DNA of 15,240 nt from JBGOTP01 sp041476545 (GTDB taxonomy: Bacteria > Acidobacteriota > Vicinamibacteria > Vicinamibacterales > CAVVIG01): positions 1-15,240 of the forward strand of contig JBGOTP010000081.1 of assembly GCA_041476545.1 (NCBI GenBank). The letters run 5' to 3'. The notes under the pieces were generated by a model, which saw only the letters and a program-made list of their open reading frames with translations, was not told the origin of the DNA and searched no databases. A program made the position numbers and the translations under genes. Shown here one piece after another: positions 1 through 7,237 of this stretch. Every line of letters starts with the position of its first letter. The stretch's first letter is position 1.

Positions 1-720
1 GAAGGCATCTATCGCTACCGGTTCCAGGGAACGGTGTTCGCCGAGCGCATCCCGCTGCTCACGACCATGACATCCGCGGATGCTGGCGCCTCCTTCCACT
101 ACAACTTCCCCTCCAACTACGGCGATATCCACGTGGGGGTCTACAACGGCGAGAACTACCAGAAAGTCGAGGTCAACAACCAGAAGGCGCTCGAATTCCG
201 GGGCACCCTCCGGCCGTTCGCGACGGCCATGCCGGTGATGCGGGGTCTTCGTGCGCATCTTGTGTACTACACCGATCACTACGTCAGTAAGGACGAGCGC
301 CAGCGCGTGATGGGCAACCTGACGTTCGAGCATCGGTACCTGAACGCCGGGTTGGATTACCTTGGTGCCAAAGATCAGACGCTGGCGACGACCGCCGATG
401 TGTCGAGCAAGGGGTACTCGATCTGGGCGACACCGCGTCTGCCGAAGACCACAGGGGCGTCGTTGGAAGGCCTGCTGCGCTACGACCACTTCATACCTAA
501 CACCTCGGCCGGGCTCTCAACCGTGACGACGCCGGACCCGACAACGGTGACGTTCAAGTCGCAGGAGCAAAACCGCGTCATTGCGGGCGTGGCGTACTGG
601 TTCCCGCACCAGGGCAACGTGTCGACCGCGTTGATGCTCGACTACGACGGACAGCGTTTCAAGAACATCACGACCTTGCCCGTCAAGAGCATCGTGGTGC
701 ACGGGCTGATTAACTTCTAA
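1..720 (+). CDS. outer-membrane beta-barrel protein (porin-like), C-terminal part
   Basis: The reading frame is open from the first base, so this is the last 239 residues of a longer protein that starts before the window. The visible part has alternating polar/aromatic residues in short strand-like runs with Gly/Asn/Asp-rich turns (for example around GVYNGENY, FEHRYLNAGLDYLG and VIAGVAYWFPHQG). It ends in HGLINF, a terminal Phe as in the beta-signal recognised by the Bam machinery. There are no hydrophobic helices. It lies only 18 bp before pstS on the same strand, so the context suggests an anion or phosphate porin in the style of OprO/OprP feeding the Pst system. That substrate is inference; I do not recognise a family-specific motif. 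The internal GTG at position 34 is not a convincing real start, because the frame continues upstream without a stop. Confidence 0.75.
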   Translation, partial: EGIYRYRFQGTVFAERIPLLTTMTSADAGASFHYNFPSNYGDIHVGVYNGENYQKVEVNNQKALEFRGTLRPFATAMPVMRGLRAHLVYYTDHYVSKDERQRVMGNLTFEHRYLNAGLDYLGAKDQTLATTADVSSKGYSIWATPRLPKTTGASLEGLLRYDHFIPNTSAGLSTVTTPDPTTVTFKSQEQNRVIAGVAYWFPHQGNVSTALMLDYDGQRFKNITTLPVKSIVVHGLINF

Positions 721-738
721 GCAGAGGAATTGAGGACC

Positions 739-1767
739 ATGAGATCCCTACACAAAACGCTAGCCGTCCTGGCGTGTGCGACGGCGCTCGTCGCCGGCGT
801 CGCCGCGCAGAACGTACAAATCAACGGAGCGGGAGCGACGTTCCCGTATCCCATCTACTCGAAATGGTTCGACGAGTACCATAAGGCTCACCCGAACGTG
901 CAGATCAACTACCAGTCGATCGGATCGGGCGGAGGCATCCGGCAGATCACGAATCAGACCGTGTTCTTCGGCGCCACTGATGGCCCGATGACGAACGACC
1001 AGTTGCTGGCGGCTCCGTCCAGGATTCTGCACTTCCCGACGGTGCTCGGCGGCGATGTCCCGGTCTACAACATTCCCGGCGTGAGCGCTGAACTCAAGTT
1101 CACGGGCGCGTTGCTCGCGGACATTTTCCTGGGCAAGGTCACCCGGTGGAACGATCAGGCGATTGCCAAGCTGAACCCCGGCGTCACGTTGCCGTCGAGT
1201 GCCATCACGGTGGTCCATCGTTCGGATGGCTCCGGGACCACTTATATCTGGGTGGACTACCTGGCCAAGGTCTCGGCCGAATGGAAGAGCAGGGTCGGCG
1301 TCGCGACGGCGGTCCAATGGCCTGTCGGACTCGGCGGCCAGGGGAATGAAGGCGTGGCCGGCCTCGTGACGCAGACACCTAACTCCATAGGCTATGTTGA
1401 GTTGATCTATGCGCTGCAGAACAAGATCAGTTATGGTTCCGTGCAGAACATGACGGGCGAGTTCGTTAAGGCGAGCCAGGCATCGGTGACGGCGGCGGCT
1501 GCGGGTGCGGCGATGAAGATGCCGCCGGACTTTCGGGTCTCGATCACGAACGCTGAAGGGACGGGCGTTTACCCGATTTCCTCGTTCACGTGGCTGCTGT
1601 TCTACGAGAACCCAAAGGACAAGGCGCAGGCCAAGATCATGCTGGACTTCATGAAGTGGGCGCTGGCCGACGGCCAGAAGTTTGCCGGTCAGCTCGGGTA
1701 TGCACCTTTGCCCGACGCCGTCGTGAAGCTCGAACTGGCGGCGCTGCAGAAGATCAAGGTTTCCTAA
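739..1767 (+). CDS. pstS: phosphate ABC transporter, periplasmic phosphate-binding protein PstS
   Basis: Binds inorganic phosphate in the periplasm and delivers it to the PstCA permease. The protein has 342 residues, close to the family norm. Residues 1-23 form a Sec signal peptide with likely cleavage at VAA|Q. The ligand-binding elements are all visible: GAGATFPYPIY (residues 30-40), YQSIGSGGGIRQI (58-70), FGATDGPM (77-84) and HRSDGSGTTYIW (160-171). By analogy with E. coli PstS these supply the Thr/Phe, Ser, Asp, Arg and Ser-Gly-Thr contacts to phosphate. I chose ATG 739 because GAGGAA ends 9 bp before it. The TTG at 730 directly abuts that site and would lengthen the signal by only three residues. 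It is followed by pstC after one base. Confidence 0.97.
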   Translation: MRSLHKTLAVLACATALVAGVAAQNVQINGAGATFPYPIYSKWFDEYHKAHPNVQINYQSIGSGGGIRQITNQTVFFGATDGPMTNDQLLAAPSRILHFPTVLGGDVPVYNIPGVSAELKFTGALLADIFLGKVTRWNDQAIAKLNPGVTLPSSAITVVHRSDGSGTTYIWVDYLAKVSAEWKSRVGVATAVQWPVGLGGQGNEGVAGLVTQTPNSIGYVELIYALQNKISYGSVQNMTGEFVKASQASVTAAAAGAAMKMPPDFRVSITNAEGTGVYPISSFTWLLFYENPKDKAQAKIMLDFMKWALADGQKFAGQLGYAPLPDAVVKLELAALQKIKVS

Positions 1768-1768
1768 A

Positions 1769-2707
1769 GTGCGCTCACGGGATCTCGGTTTCAGGTTGGG
1801 GACGGGCGCGTTTGCGCTCGTCCTCGTCCTGATCGTCGTCGCGATCGGCGTCGAGCTGACGCGCCAGTCGATGTTGTCGATTCAGAAGTTCGGATTCGAC
1901 TTCTGGCGCACGCAGACCTGGAATCCCGTCACCGGTGAATTCGGGGCTCTGCCCTTTATCTGGGGCACGCTCTATTCGTCGTTGCTGGCTCTTCTTCTGT
2001 CGACTCCGGTGGCGCTGGGTATCGCGGTGTTCGTCTCCGAGTTGAGCCCGGCGAGATTTCGGCAACCGTTGGTGTTTCTGACGGAGCTCCTGGCGGCCAT
2101 CCCCTCGATTGTCTACGGTCTCTGGGGCATCTTCGTCCTGATTCCCCTCATCAGGTCAATCGAGACAGCTCTGCCGTCTCCCTTGGCACAGCTTCCCATC
2201 TTCAGCGGTCCCCCCGTTGGCGTCGGCATGCTCTCCGCCGGAGTGATTCTCGCGGTCATGATCATCCCGTTCACCTCGTCGGTTGCACGCGAGGTGCTGA
2301 AGTCGGTACCGGTGGCCCAGCGGGAAGGCGCCTATGCCTTGGGGGCGACGCGTTTCGAAGCCATTCGCGCGGCGCTCTTCTACGCGCGCACCGGCATCCT
2401 CGGCGCGGTCATGCTCGGGTTCGGCCGTGCCCTGGGCGAGACGATGGCGGTCACGATGGTCATTGGCAACACCCCGAAAATTTCGGCGTCGCTGTTTGCG
2501 CCGCAGTCCACGATGGCCTCTGTTCTGGCAAGCCAGTTCACCGAGGCGGACACGGACCTGTATCTCAACGCCCTCATCGAAATCGGCTTGGTGCTGTTCG
2601 TCATCACCCTGGTCATCAACGCCTTGTCGCGGCTGCTCATCTGGAGCATGTCGCGGTCGAGGACACGGGTACGGGCGCGCGCGACGGCTGTCGAGGCGGT
2701 CGCATGA
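1769..2707 (+). CDS. pstC: phosphate ABC transporter permease PstC
   Basis: Inner-membrane permease subunit of the high-affinity phosphate importer, expected to pair with PstA. It has 312 residues with about six hydrophobic segments, the first at roughly residues 13-29. The cytoplasmic EAA loop, which contacts the ATPase PstB, is clear at about 186-222 (EGAYALGATRFEAIR, then GRALGETMAV, typical of PstC). The start is a GTG one base after the pstS stop, with AAGG 9 bp upstream, so it is probably translationally coupled. Its stop overlaps the pstA start (ATGA). The Arg/Ala-rich tail after the last membrane segment is unremarkable. Confidence 0.96.
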   Translation: MRSRDLGFRLGTGAFALVLVLIVVAIGVELTRQSMLSIQKFGFDFWRTQTWNPVTGEFGALPFIWGTLYSSLLALLLSTPVALGIAVFVSELSPARFRQPLVFLTELLAAIPSIVYGLWGIFVLIPLIRSIETALPSPLAQLPIFSGPPVGVGMLSAGVILAVMIIPFTSSVAREVLKSVPVAQREGAYALGATRFEAIRAALFYARTGILGAVMLGFGRALGETMAVTMVIGNTPKISASLFAPQSTMASVLASQFTEADTDLYLNALIEIGLVLFVITLVINALSRLLIWSMSRSRTRVRARATAVEAVA

Positions 2708-3549
2708 GCTACCGCACCGTCATTCGAAGACTGGTGTCGTCGATCTTCGTCGCATTCTGCGCGCTCTCAGTATTGCTCGCACTCGTTCCGCTGGCGTTCG
2801 TCCTGTTCTTCGTCGTGAGCCAGGGGATTACCGCCATCAACCTGGACTTCTTCACGCACATGCCGAAGCCGGTCGGCGAGCCTGGTGGCGGAATGGCCAA
2901 CGCCATCGTCGGCACGCTCATCCTGACGACCCTCGGATCGCTCCTGGCGATTCCGATCGGCATCATGAGCGGCGTCTACATGTCGGAGTACGCGGGAAGC
3001 CGATTTGCCGCCGCGGCCCGATTCGCGGCGGACACGCTGAACGGTGTGCCGTCGATTGTGATGGGCGTGTTCGTGTACGGCTTTGCCGTCCTGCCGTTCA
3101 AGCAGTTCAGCGCCCTTGCCGGCGGCATTGCGCTCGGCATCATGATGATTCCGATCATTGCCCGCACCACGGAGGAGTTGCTGCTCCTCATTCCGAACTC
3201 GATGCGGGAAGGCGCGCTGGCCCTCGGCGCAACGCGGGCGCGTGCCGTCTTCACGGTCGTCGTGCCGGCCGCCCTGCCCGGAATCATCACCGGTGTCCTG
3301 CTCGCCCTCGCGCGCATCGCGGGCGAAACGGCGCCTCTGCTCTTCACGGCATTCAATAACCGCTTCTTCGCCACGAAGCTCACGCAGCCGATCGCATCGC
3401 TTCCGGTGCAGGTGTTTACCTACGCGATTTCCCCGTACGCCGACTGGCACCGTCAGGCCTGGGCCGGGGCGCTCGTCCTTGTGATGCTGGTGTTGCTTTG
3501 CTCGCTCCTGGCCCGGATCGCCACGAGGCGTCTTGAAGGGCTTCATTGA
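2704..3549 (+). CDS. pstA: phosphate ABC transporter permease PstA
   Basis: Second inner-membrane permease subunit of the Pst importer. It has 281 residues, with hydrophobic segments beginning at about 13-38 and 66-90. The EAA loop is at about 169-206 (EGALALGATRARAV, then ALARIAGETAPLLFTAF), a PstA hallmark. The ATG overlaps the pstC TGA as ATGA, a typical coupled operon junction. The usual next genes, pstB and phoU, are absent: after a 26-bp gap the neighbouring gene lies on the opposite strand. The ATPase must therefore be encoded elsewhere. Confidence 0.96.
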   Translation: MSYRTVIRRLVSSIFVAFCALSVLLALVPLAFVLFFVVSQGITAINLDFFTHMPKPVGEPGGGMANAIVGTLILTTLGSLLAIPIGIMSGVYMSEYAGSRFAAAARFAADTLNGVPSIVMGVFVYGFAVLPFKQFSALAGGIALGIMMIPIIARTTEELLLLIPNSMREGALALGATRARAVFTVVVPAALPGIITGVLLALARIAGETAPLLFTAFNNRFFATKLTQPIASLPVQVFTYAISPYADWHRQAWAGALVLVMLVLLCSLLARIATRRLEGLH

Positions 3550-3575
3550 TCGCCATCGCGACCATGACGCGCGCG

Positions 3576-4052
3576 CTACTGCGCGGGCTCGAAGATCTGA
3601 TTCGGGTACGGATTCCCCGTAGGCCGGCCGACGACGTTGAAGCCGAACTTGGTAGCCTTGTGGCAGTTGTTGCACGCGGCGGTGAGCGTATCGTATGTCT
3701 GCGCGAAGGTCGCCGAGTCTTTCTGCTCCACTGCGGCACGAACCTCCGCCAGCGGCTCGGTGATCATGCGAGGGATGGCATCTTTAGGCGCCACCGGTGA
3801 ATCCTTGTGCGTCGGGTGAAACGCGATGATATCGTCGAATCCCTCGCCGAGTTCCTCGATCTCGTAGGCGGCCAGGTCCCAGTTGCCTGCCTGGCCGGCC
3901 AGCCAAAGCTTGGTATGGCGCATCTGCTGGAACGTCATGATCTCGCCAAGACCGGGCGTGTATGGCGTCGGAGTCGGCCGACCGCAGGCGGACACCGCGC
4001 TCAGGGTGATCAACAGCAGGCTCGTTACACGCGCGGCTTTTGTCGTAGACAC
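3576..4052 (-). CDS. cytochrome c-like single-haem lipoprotein
   Basis: A 158-residue predicted lipoprotein with one c-type haem attachment site. Residues 1-23 are a lipoprotein signal with the lipobox VSAC (Cys23 lipidated; Gly at +2, so outer-membrane sorting is likely). The rest is mostly helical, with MTFQQMRHTKLWLAGQAGNW and AAYEIEELGEGFDDI before a C-terminal CNNCHKATK at about residues 127-135. A haem site near the C-terminus of a helical domain resembles cytochrome c-prime-type proteins, but I cannot place it in a family. I chose GTG 4052 because a strong purine-rich site (AGAGAGGAG) precedes it by about 6 bp. An in-frame ATG at 4073 and another start at 4109 lack such a site and would spoil the signal peptide. 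Partner and function are unknown. It is convergent with pstA. Confidence 0.75.
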   Translation of the reverse strand: MSTTKAARVTSLLLITLSAVSACGRPTPTPYTPGLGEIMTFQQMRHTKLWLAGQAGNWDLAAYEIEELGEGFDDIIAFHPTHKDSPVAPKDAIPRMITEPLAEVRAAVEQKDSATFAQTYDTLTAACNNCHKATKFGFNVVGRPTGNPYPNQIFEPAQ

Positions 4053-4125
4053 GATCGTGCTCCTCTCTCTCATTGTGCGGTCTCTGCCGAGGCGACGGAT
4101 GGATCGCATCGGGGTGTTCTACGGT

Positions 4126-4150
4126 AGCTCCCCGCTGTCAGCCATCAGCT
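4126..4150. repeat. short GCTGTCAGC-type repeat, copy 1
   Basis: In the 123-bp gap between the glpQ-like stop and the haem-lipoprotein start there is a 25-bp unit framed by AGCT at both ends, with GCTGTCAGC in the middle. It matches 19 of 25 positions of 10762-10786 in the phoB-phoR gap. It looks like a degenerate dispersed intergenic repeat. Function unknown. Confidence 0.4.
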
Positions 4151-4175
4151 ATTCCAATACCAGCGCACCTGGGAA

Positions 4176-5186
4176 CTAAGGCCTGCGCGGGAACTGGTCC
4201 GGGTTGTTCGTGAAGAGCGCGTCGATGCCGAGCGTGTAGAGAAAGTGCGACATCTCGTCGCGCACGCTCGAATACGCTGGATCCGCGCCGGTGCCCGATG
4301 AAAACGTCCAGGATGTGACGGTGAGACCCGCGGCGTGCGCGCGCTTCACCATATCAGGCGCCTTGGCGATCACCCGTTTCTCCGGCCCGATGCCGGTCGC
4401 AAACGTCGCCAGTTCCTTGAGACGAGCGTCCGTCACATCGGCGTCCCGTGACGTGAGGAACACGCGCGGAATCGTCGGCAACTCGGTCGCAGCCCGGCGG
4501 ATCGACGGCTCGTCGAACGACTGAATGATGACCGGCGTGACGCGCAGCGATCCGGCGCGCTCGAGTCCGTTCTTTTTCACCGCGTCGGCGAACAGCTTCA
4601 GCATGTCGATGCCGCGCGACGTATAGAGCGGCGGCGACTTCAACTCCGGATAGAGTCCGACTCCGGGTCTGGTTCGGACGAGATCGATGGCTTCCTGCCA
4701 GGTGACGATCCTGGAGCCAGCGAATTTCGGATCGAACCAGCTTCCGAAATCCAGACGACGGATTTCGTCCAGCGTGAAATCGTTCGCCAGCCAGGTCTTG
4801 CGCGTCTGCGCCGCGGCTCCCCGCGCGCCAGACGTCGTCGTCGACGCTGTGGACGTTGTCCCGCGTGCCGGTGCGGCGCTCCATCGATCGGGAAACACCT
4901 CCGCCACGTTGCTGGTCCGCTCGAGCGAGTCGTCGTGCAGGCAGATGAGCACTCCGTCTTTCGTGATGGCCAGATCCTGTTCGACGAAGTCCACCTTCTG
5001 GTCCATGGCCAATCGGTACGCCGCCAGCGTATGCTCGGGCGCATAGCCGGATGCACCCCGGTGGGCGATCGCCTGCTTAGGAGTAGGCGCGGGCGCCTGC
5101 GCCATGACGACAACAAGGCTGGCGAACACTGTCGACAGGATCGAGAGTGTGGACAGCACTCCGGCGTTACGAACGGCTGCAAACAT
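4176..5186 (-). CDS. glpQ: secreted glycerophosphodiester phosphodiesterase, GlpQ type
   Basis: Hydrolyses deacylated phospholipids (glycerophosphodiesters) to glycerol-3-phosphate and an alcohol, supplying phosphorus and carbon. It has 336 residues with an N-terminal signal peptide (about 1-30, hydrophobic core LSILSTVFASLVVVMA), so it should act in the periplasm. The GDPD TIM-barrel motifs are complete: HRGASGYAPEHT (42-53, catalytic His42 and Arg43), VEQDL (metal ligands Glu69 and Asp71), LHDDSLERTSN (second catalytic His84) and YPELKSP (Glu181, Lys183), with SWTF at about 292-295. The segment FTLDEIRRLDFGSWF is typical of GlpQ rather than cytosolic UgpQ. Residues about 103-128 are a Ser/Thr/Ala-rich low-complexity insert. 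ATG 5186 has AGGA about 7 bp upstream. Sitting beside pst genes, it may be phosphate-regulated, but I see no Pho box in front of it. Confidence 0.93.
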   Translation of the reverse strand: MFAAVRNAGVLSTLSILSTVFASLVVVMAQAPAPTPKQAIAHRGASGYAPEHTLAAYRLAMDQKVDFVEQDLAITKDGVLICLHDDSLERTSNVAEVFPDRWSAAPARGTTSTASTTTSGARGAAAQTRKTWLANDFTLDEIRRLDFGSWFDPKFAGSRIVTWQEAIDLVRTRPGVGLYPELKSPPLYTSRGIDMLKLFADAVKKNGLERAGSLRVTPVIIQSFDEPSIRRAATELPTIPRVFLTSRDADVTDARLKELATFATGIGPEKRVIAKAPDMVKRAHAAGLTVTSWTFSSGTGADPAYSSVRDEMSHFLYTLGIDALFTNNPDQFPRRP

Positions 5187-5235
5187 GGGGCGATCCTACA
5201 CTGGCCGCGCAACGATCGTGTGAAGAAGCCTTAGC

Positions 5236-5261
5236 TGATGACCTGATGGGTAATCGGGTAA
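5236..5261. repeat. degenerate 8-bp tandem repeat
   Basis: Three successive 8-bp units, TGATGACC, TGATGGGT and AATCGGGT, followed by AA, lie at the 3' end of the coiled-coil gene and about 50 bp upstream of the glpQ-like start. The last two carry the GGGTAA core. No function can be assigned. Confidence 0.35.
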
Positions 5262-5663
5262 CTAGCGGCTTTTCTTGCGCGGGCGATGCGTCAGTTGCCG
5301 GCCAAGCGCCACCAAATGCGCGGTCACCTCGTCGAACCGGGCATTCATCTCCGCACGGAGCGTCCCAGCGTTTTCGTGCACGACGCGGAACTGCTCGTCG
5401 TTTCCTTCCGCAAGAATCGCGATGCGCGAGATGGTGTCCTCGTGCAGCACTCGCGCGAAGGTCCGCGTGTCCTCGTCGCCCTTCCGTGTCTCCTCCCGGA
5501 ATGCGGCTGCCTCGCTTCGCACGGCAGAAAATTCGCTGCGCATCTCCGTGCGCAGTTGCGAAACTTGCACCGTCAGTGCCTCCACCTTGGTCGGTAGCTC
5601 GTTCAGTTCGCCCACGGTCCGCTCCAGAATTTCCACACGTTTTTCAAGAAACCTCGACTGCAT
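5262..5663 (-). CDS. small coiled-coil protein of unknown function
   Basis: I do not recognise this gene. It encodes 133 residues, strongly charged and helical, with no signal peptide or membrane segment, so it is probably cytoplasmic. A first coiled coil spans roughly residues 4-60 (RVEILERTVGEL, then VEALTVQVSQLRTEM and FSAVRSE). After HEDTISRIAILAEGND at about 74-89, a second helical stretch (TLRAEMNARFDEVTAHLVAL) leads to a basic tail, THRPRKKSR. I chose ATG 5663 because AGGAGGAGA lies about 6 bp upstream, the strongest ribosome site nearby. The longer frame reaching 5819 has no homology-like character before this Met. It lies just upstream of glpQ on the same strand (75-bp gap). Co-transcription is possible. 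Confidence 0.65.
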   Translation of the reverse strand: MQSRFLEKRVEILERTVGELNELPTKVEALTVQVSQLRTEMRSEFSAVRSEAAAFREETRKGDEDTRTFARVLHEDTISRIAILAEGNDEQFRVVHENAGTLRAEMNARFDEVTAHLVALGRQLTHRPRKKSR

Positions 5664-5892
5664 CGCGTCTCCTCCTGGCCGCTGTCCGATGTTGGACGGC
5701 GTCTCTCTGGAAACGGAGGTGCGAGCCACGTGCCATCTAGCGTCGCATCTGCACGAAAAGCACGCCGTGAAGGCACGGGTCGAGCGACGACGATAGCATC
5801 GTCGGCTGCCCATCGGCACGAGAATCTTGAATTAAAGGGTGGACGGCCTTCAACCACAAAGACACGATTCAGGGTGGCCCCAGCCCCGGCTT
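5664..5892. other. 229-bp intergenic region between glgC and the coiled-coil gene
   Basis: No convincing gene. It contains a perfect short palindrome, CGACGAT-AGC-ATCGTCG at 5788-5804 (7-bp stem, 3-nt loop), without a following T-run on either strand, so it is not a standard intrinsic terminator. A promoter for the - strand coiled-coil gene would be expected here, but I cannot pick one with confidence. Confidence 0.4.
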
Positions 5893-7173
5893 CTACACCG
5901 TCGACCCCGGCCTGATGACGCCGTCCTTTGGGACGATGATCACCCCGTTGCGGATGAAGTAGCCATCGCCGTCGGCGGTCGTCACGCCCTGCTCGTTCAC
6001 GAGGCGGGCCCCGTCTCCTATACGCGCGTTCTTGTCGACGATGACGCGATCGAGCACGACATTGCGTCCGATGCCCAGGCGCGGACGATCTCCCCGGGCG
6101 GGCGCGTCACCATCGGCGTCGTAAAAATCGGCGCCGAGCAGGACCGATCCCCGGATCTCCGCGCCCTGCTGGACGTGCGTGCGGATGCCGACGATCGATC
6201 CTTCAATCCTGCAGCGATCGATGTAGCAGCCCTCCGCGATGATGACATCGCGGACGGCGCAGTCGCTCAGCCGCGCTCCTGGCAGAAACCTCGGGTGCGT
6301 ATAGATCGGCCGGTTCGGATCGTAGAACTTGAATGGCGCGCCGGGTTTCGTGAGCCGGATGTTCGCATCGTAGAAGGACTCAATCGTTCCGACGTCGGCC
6401 CAGTACCCACGGAACAGATAGGCGTTCACCCGGTACTCCCCGAGCGCCGATGGAATCACTTCGCGGCCGAAGTCCTTCGCCGGCGCCGCGGCCAGCGTGT
6501 CGAGCAGCGCGTCGCGGGAGAACACGTAGACGCCCATCGACGCGACGAACGGCTTCTCGGGCGTGTGTCCCGCGAGCGTGGATCCAAATGGAATGCTCTG
6601 GCCAATCTCCGCCAGTCTCTCGGCCTTGGGCTTTTCTTCGAAGGCGACGATCTGTCCGCTCTTGTCGAACCGGAAGATGCCCATGCCGGAGGCATCGGCA
6701 ATGGTCACGGGTTGCGCGGCAATCGTGATGTCGGATCTCCGATCGATGTGCGCCTCGACCAGGTCGCTATAGTCCATGCGGTACAGGTGATCGCCCGCGA
6801 GAATCAGATAGTAGTCGGCGTCGTACCGGACGAAGTGGCGCGCCGCCTGGCGCACCGCATCGGCGGTTCCCTGAAACCAGTGTGGATTGTCCGGTGTCTG
6901 TTCGGCGGCCAGAATCTCGACGAACCCCTGGCTGAAGAGATCCATCCGGTAGGACTGCGAGATATGGCGGTTGAGCGACGCCGAGTTGAACTGCGTGAGC
7001 ACGAAGATACGGCGGATGTCGGCGTGCAGGCAGTTGCTGATGGGAATGTCGATCAACCGGTACTGGCCGCCGATCGGCACGGCCGGCTTCGAGCGGTGCT
7101 GGGTCAGCGGAAACAGGCGCGTGCCCTGGCCGCCTCCGAGAATGATGGCCAGGACTTCGTTGTTCACCGGCAT
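5893..7173 (-). CDS. glgC: glucose-1-phosphate adenylyltransferase (ADP-glucose pyrophosphorylase)
   Basis: Makes ADP-glucose and pyrophosphate from glucose-1-phosphate and ATP, the committed step of bacterial glycogen synthesis, in the cytoplasm. It has 426 residues, the usual length. The nucleotidyltransferase domain begins with LAIILGGGQGTRLFPLT (8-24), then KPAVPIGGQYRLIDIPISNC (a 20-residue stretch, 29-48), WFQGTADAVRQ (99-109), LAGDHLYRMDY (125-135), FEEKPKAE (178-185) and GREVIPSAL (236-244). A C-terminal left-handed beta-helix follows, with hexapeptide repeats such as EGSIVGIRTHV. The N-terminal motifs resemble the cyanobacterial/plant type more than E. coli GlgC. The start is uncertain: ATG 7173 best fits the conserved N-terminus, and ATG 7185 adds four residues. 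Neither has a clear ribosome site, and an inverted repeat sits just upstream. No other glycogen genes are in the window. Confidence 0.95.
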   Translation of the reverse strand: MPVNNEVLAIILGGGQGTRLFPLTQHRSKPAVPIGGQYRLIDIPISNCLHADIRRIFVLTQFNSASLNRHISQSYRMDLFSQGFVEILAAEQTPDNPHWFQGTADAVRQAARHFVRYDADYYLILAGDHLYRMDYSDLVEAHIDRRSDITIAAQPVTIADASGMGIFRFDKSGQIVAFEEKPKAERLAEIGQSIPFGSTLAGHTPEKPFVASMGVYVFSRDALLDTLAAAPAKDFGREVIPSALGEYRVNAYLFRGYWADVGTIESFYDANIRLTKPGAPFKFYDPNRPIYTHPRFLPGARLSDCAVRDVIIAEGCYIDRCRIEGSIVGIRTHVQQGAEIRGSVLLGADFYDADGDAPARGDRPRLGIGRNVVLDRVIVDKNARIGDGARLVNEQGVTTADGDGYFIRNGVIIVPKDGVIRPGSTV

Positions 7174-7188
7174 GATGCACGGCATGGT

Positions 7189-7227
7189 ACACCGGCCGAC
7201 GTCGTGCGTTGGCCGGTGTCGGCCAAC
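7189..7227. promoter_or_regulatory. two overlapping inverted repeats in the glgC / DUF47 divergent region
   Basis: ACACCGGCC at 7189-7197 is the exact reverse complement of 7211-7219 (9-bp arms, 13-nt loop). GTTGGCC at 7208-7214 is the exact reverse complement of 7221-7227 (7-bp arms, 6-nt loop). They share bases 7211-7214, so the two hairpins cannot form together. On the glgC transcript the first ends only a few bases before ATG 7185. They could be operator palindromes or a translation-affecting leader. Role unproven. Confidence 0.4.
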
Positions 7228-7237
7228 ATCCTGTGTG

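Noticed and set aside
2334..3359. A 341-codon + strand frame overlapping pstC and pstA
   Set aside because: Arg/Ser/Pro/Cys-rich shadow in another frame of two clear permease genes.
3565..3590. GC-rich hairpin between convergent pstA and the haem lipoprotein gene as a bidirectional terminator
   Set aside because: Only about five base pairs and no T-run on either side.
5236..5261. Short tandem repeat as a CRISPR-like array
   Set aside because: Only three degenerate 8-bp units with no spacers and no cas genes in the window.
5788..5804. Palindrome CGACGAT-AGC-ATCGTCG as a terminator after glgC
   Set aside because: The stem is short and no T-run follows on either strand. It is about 90 bp past the glgC stop.
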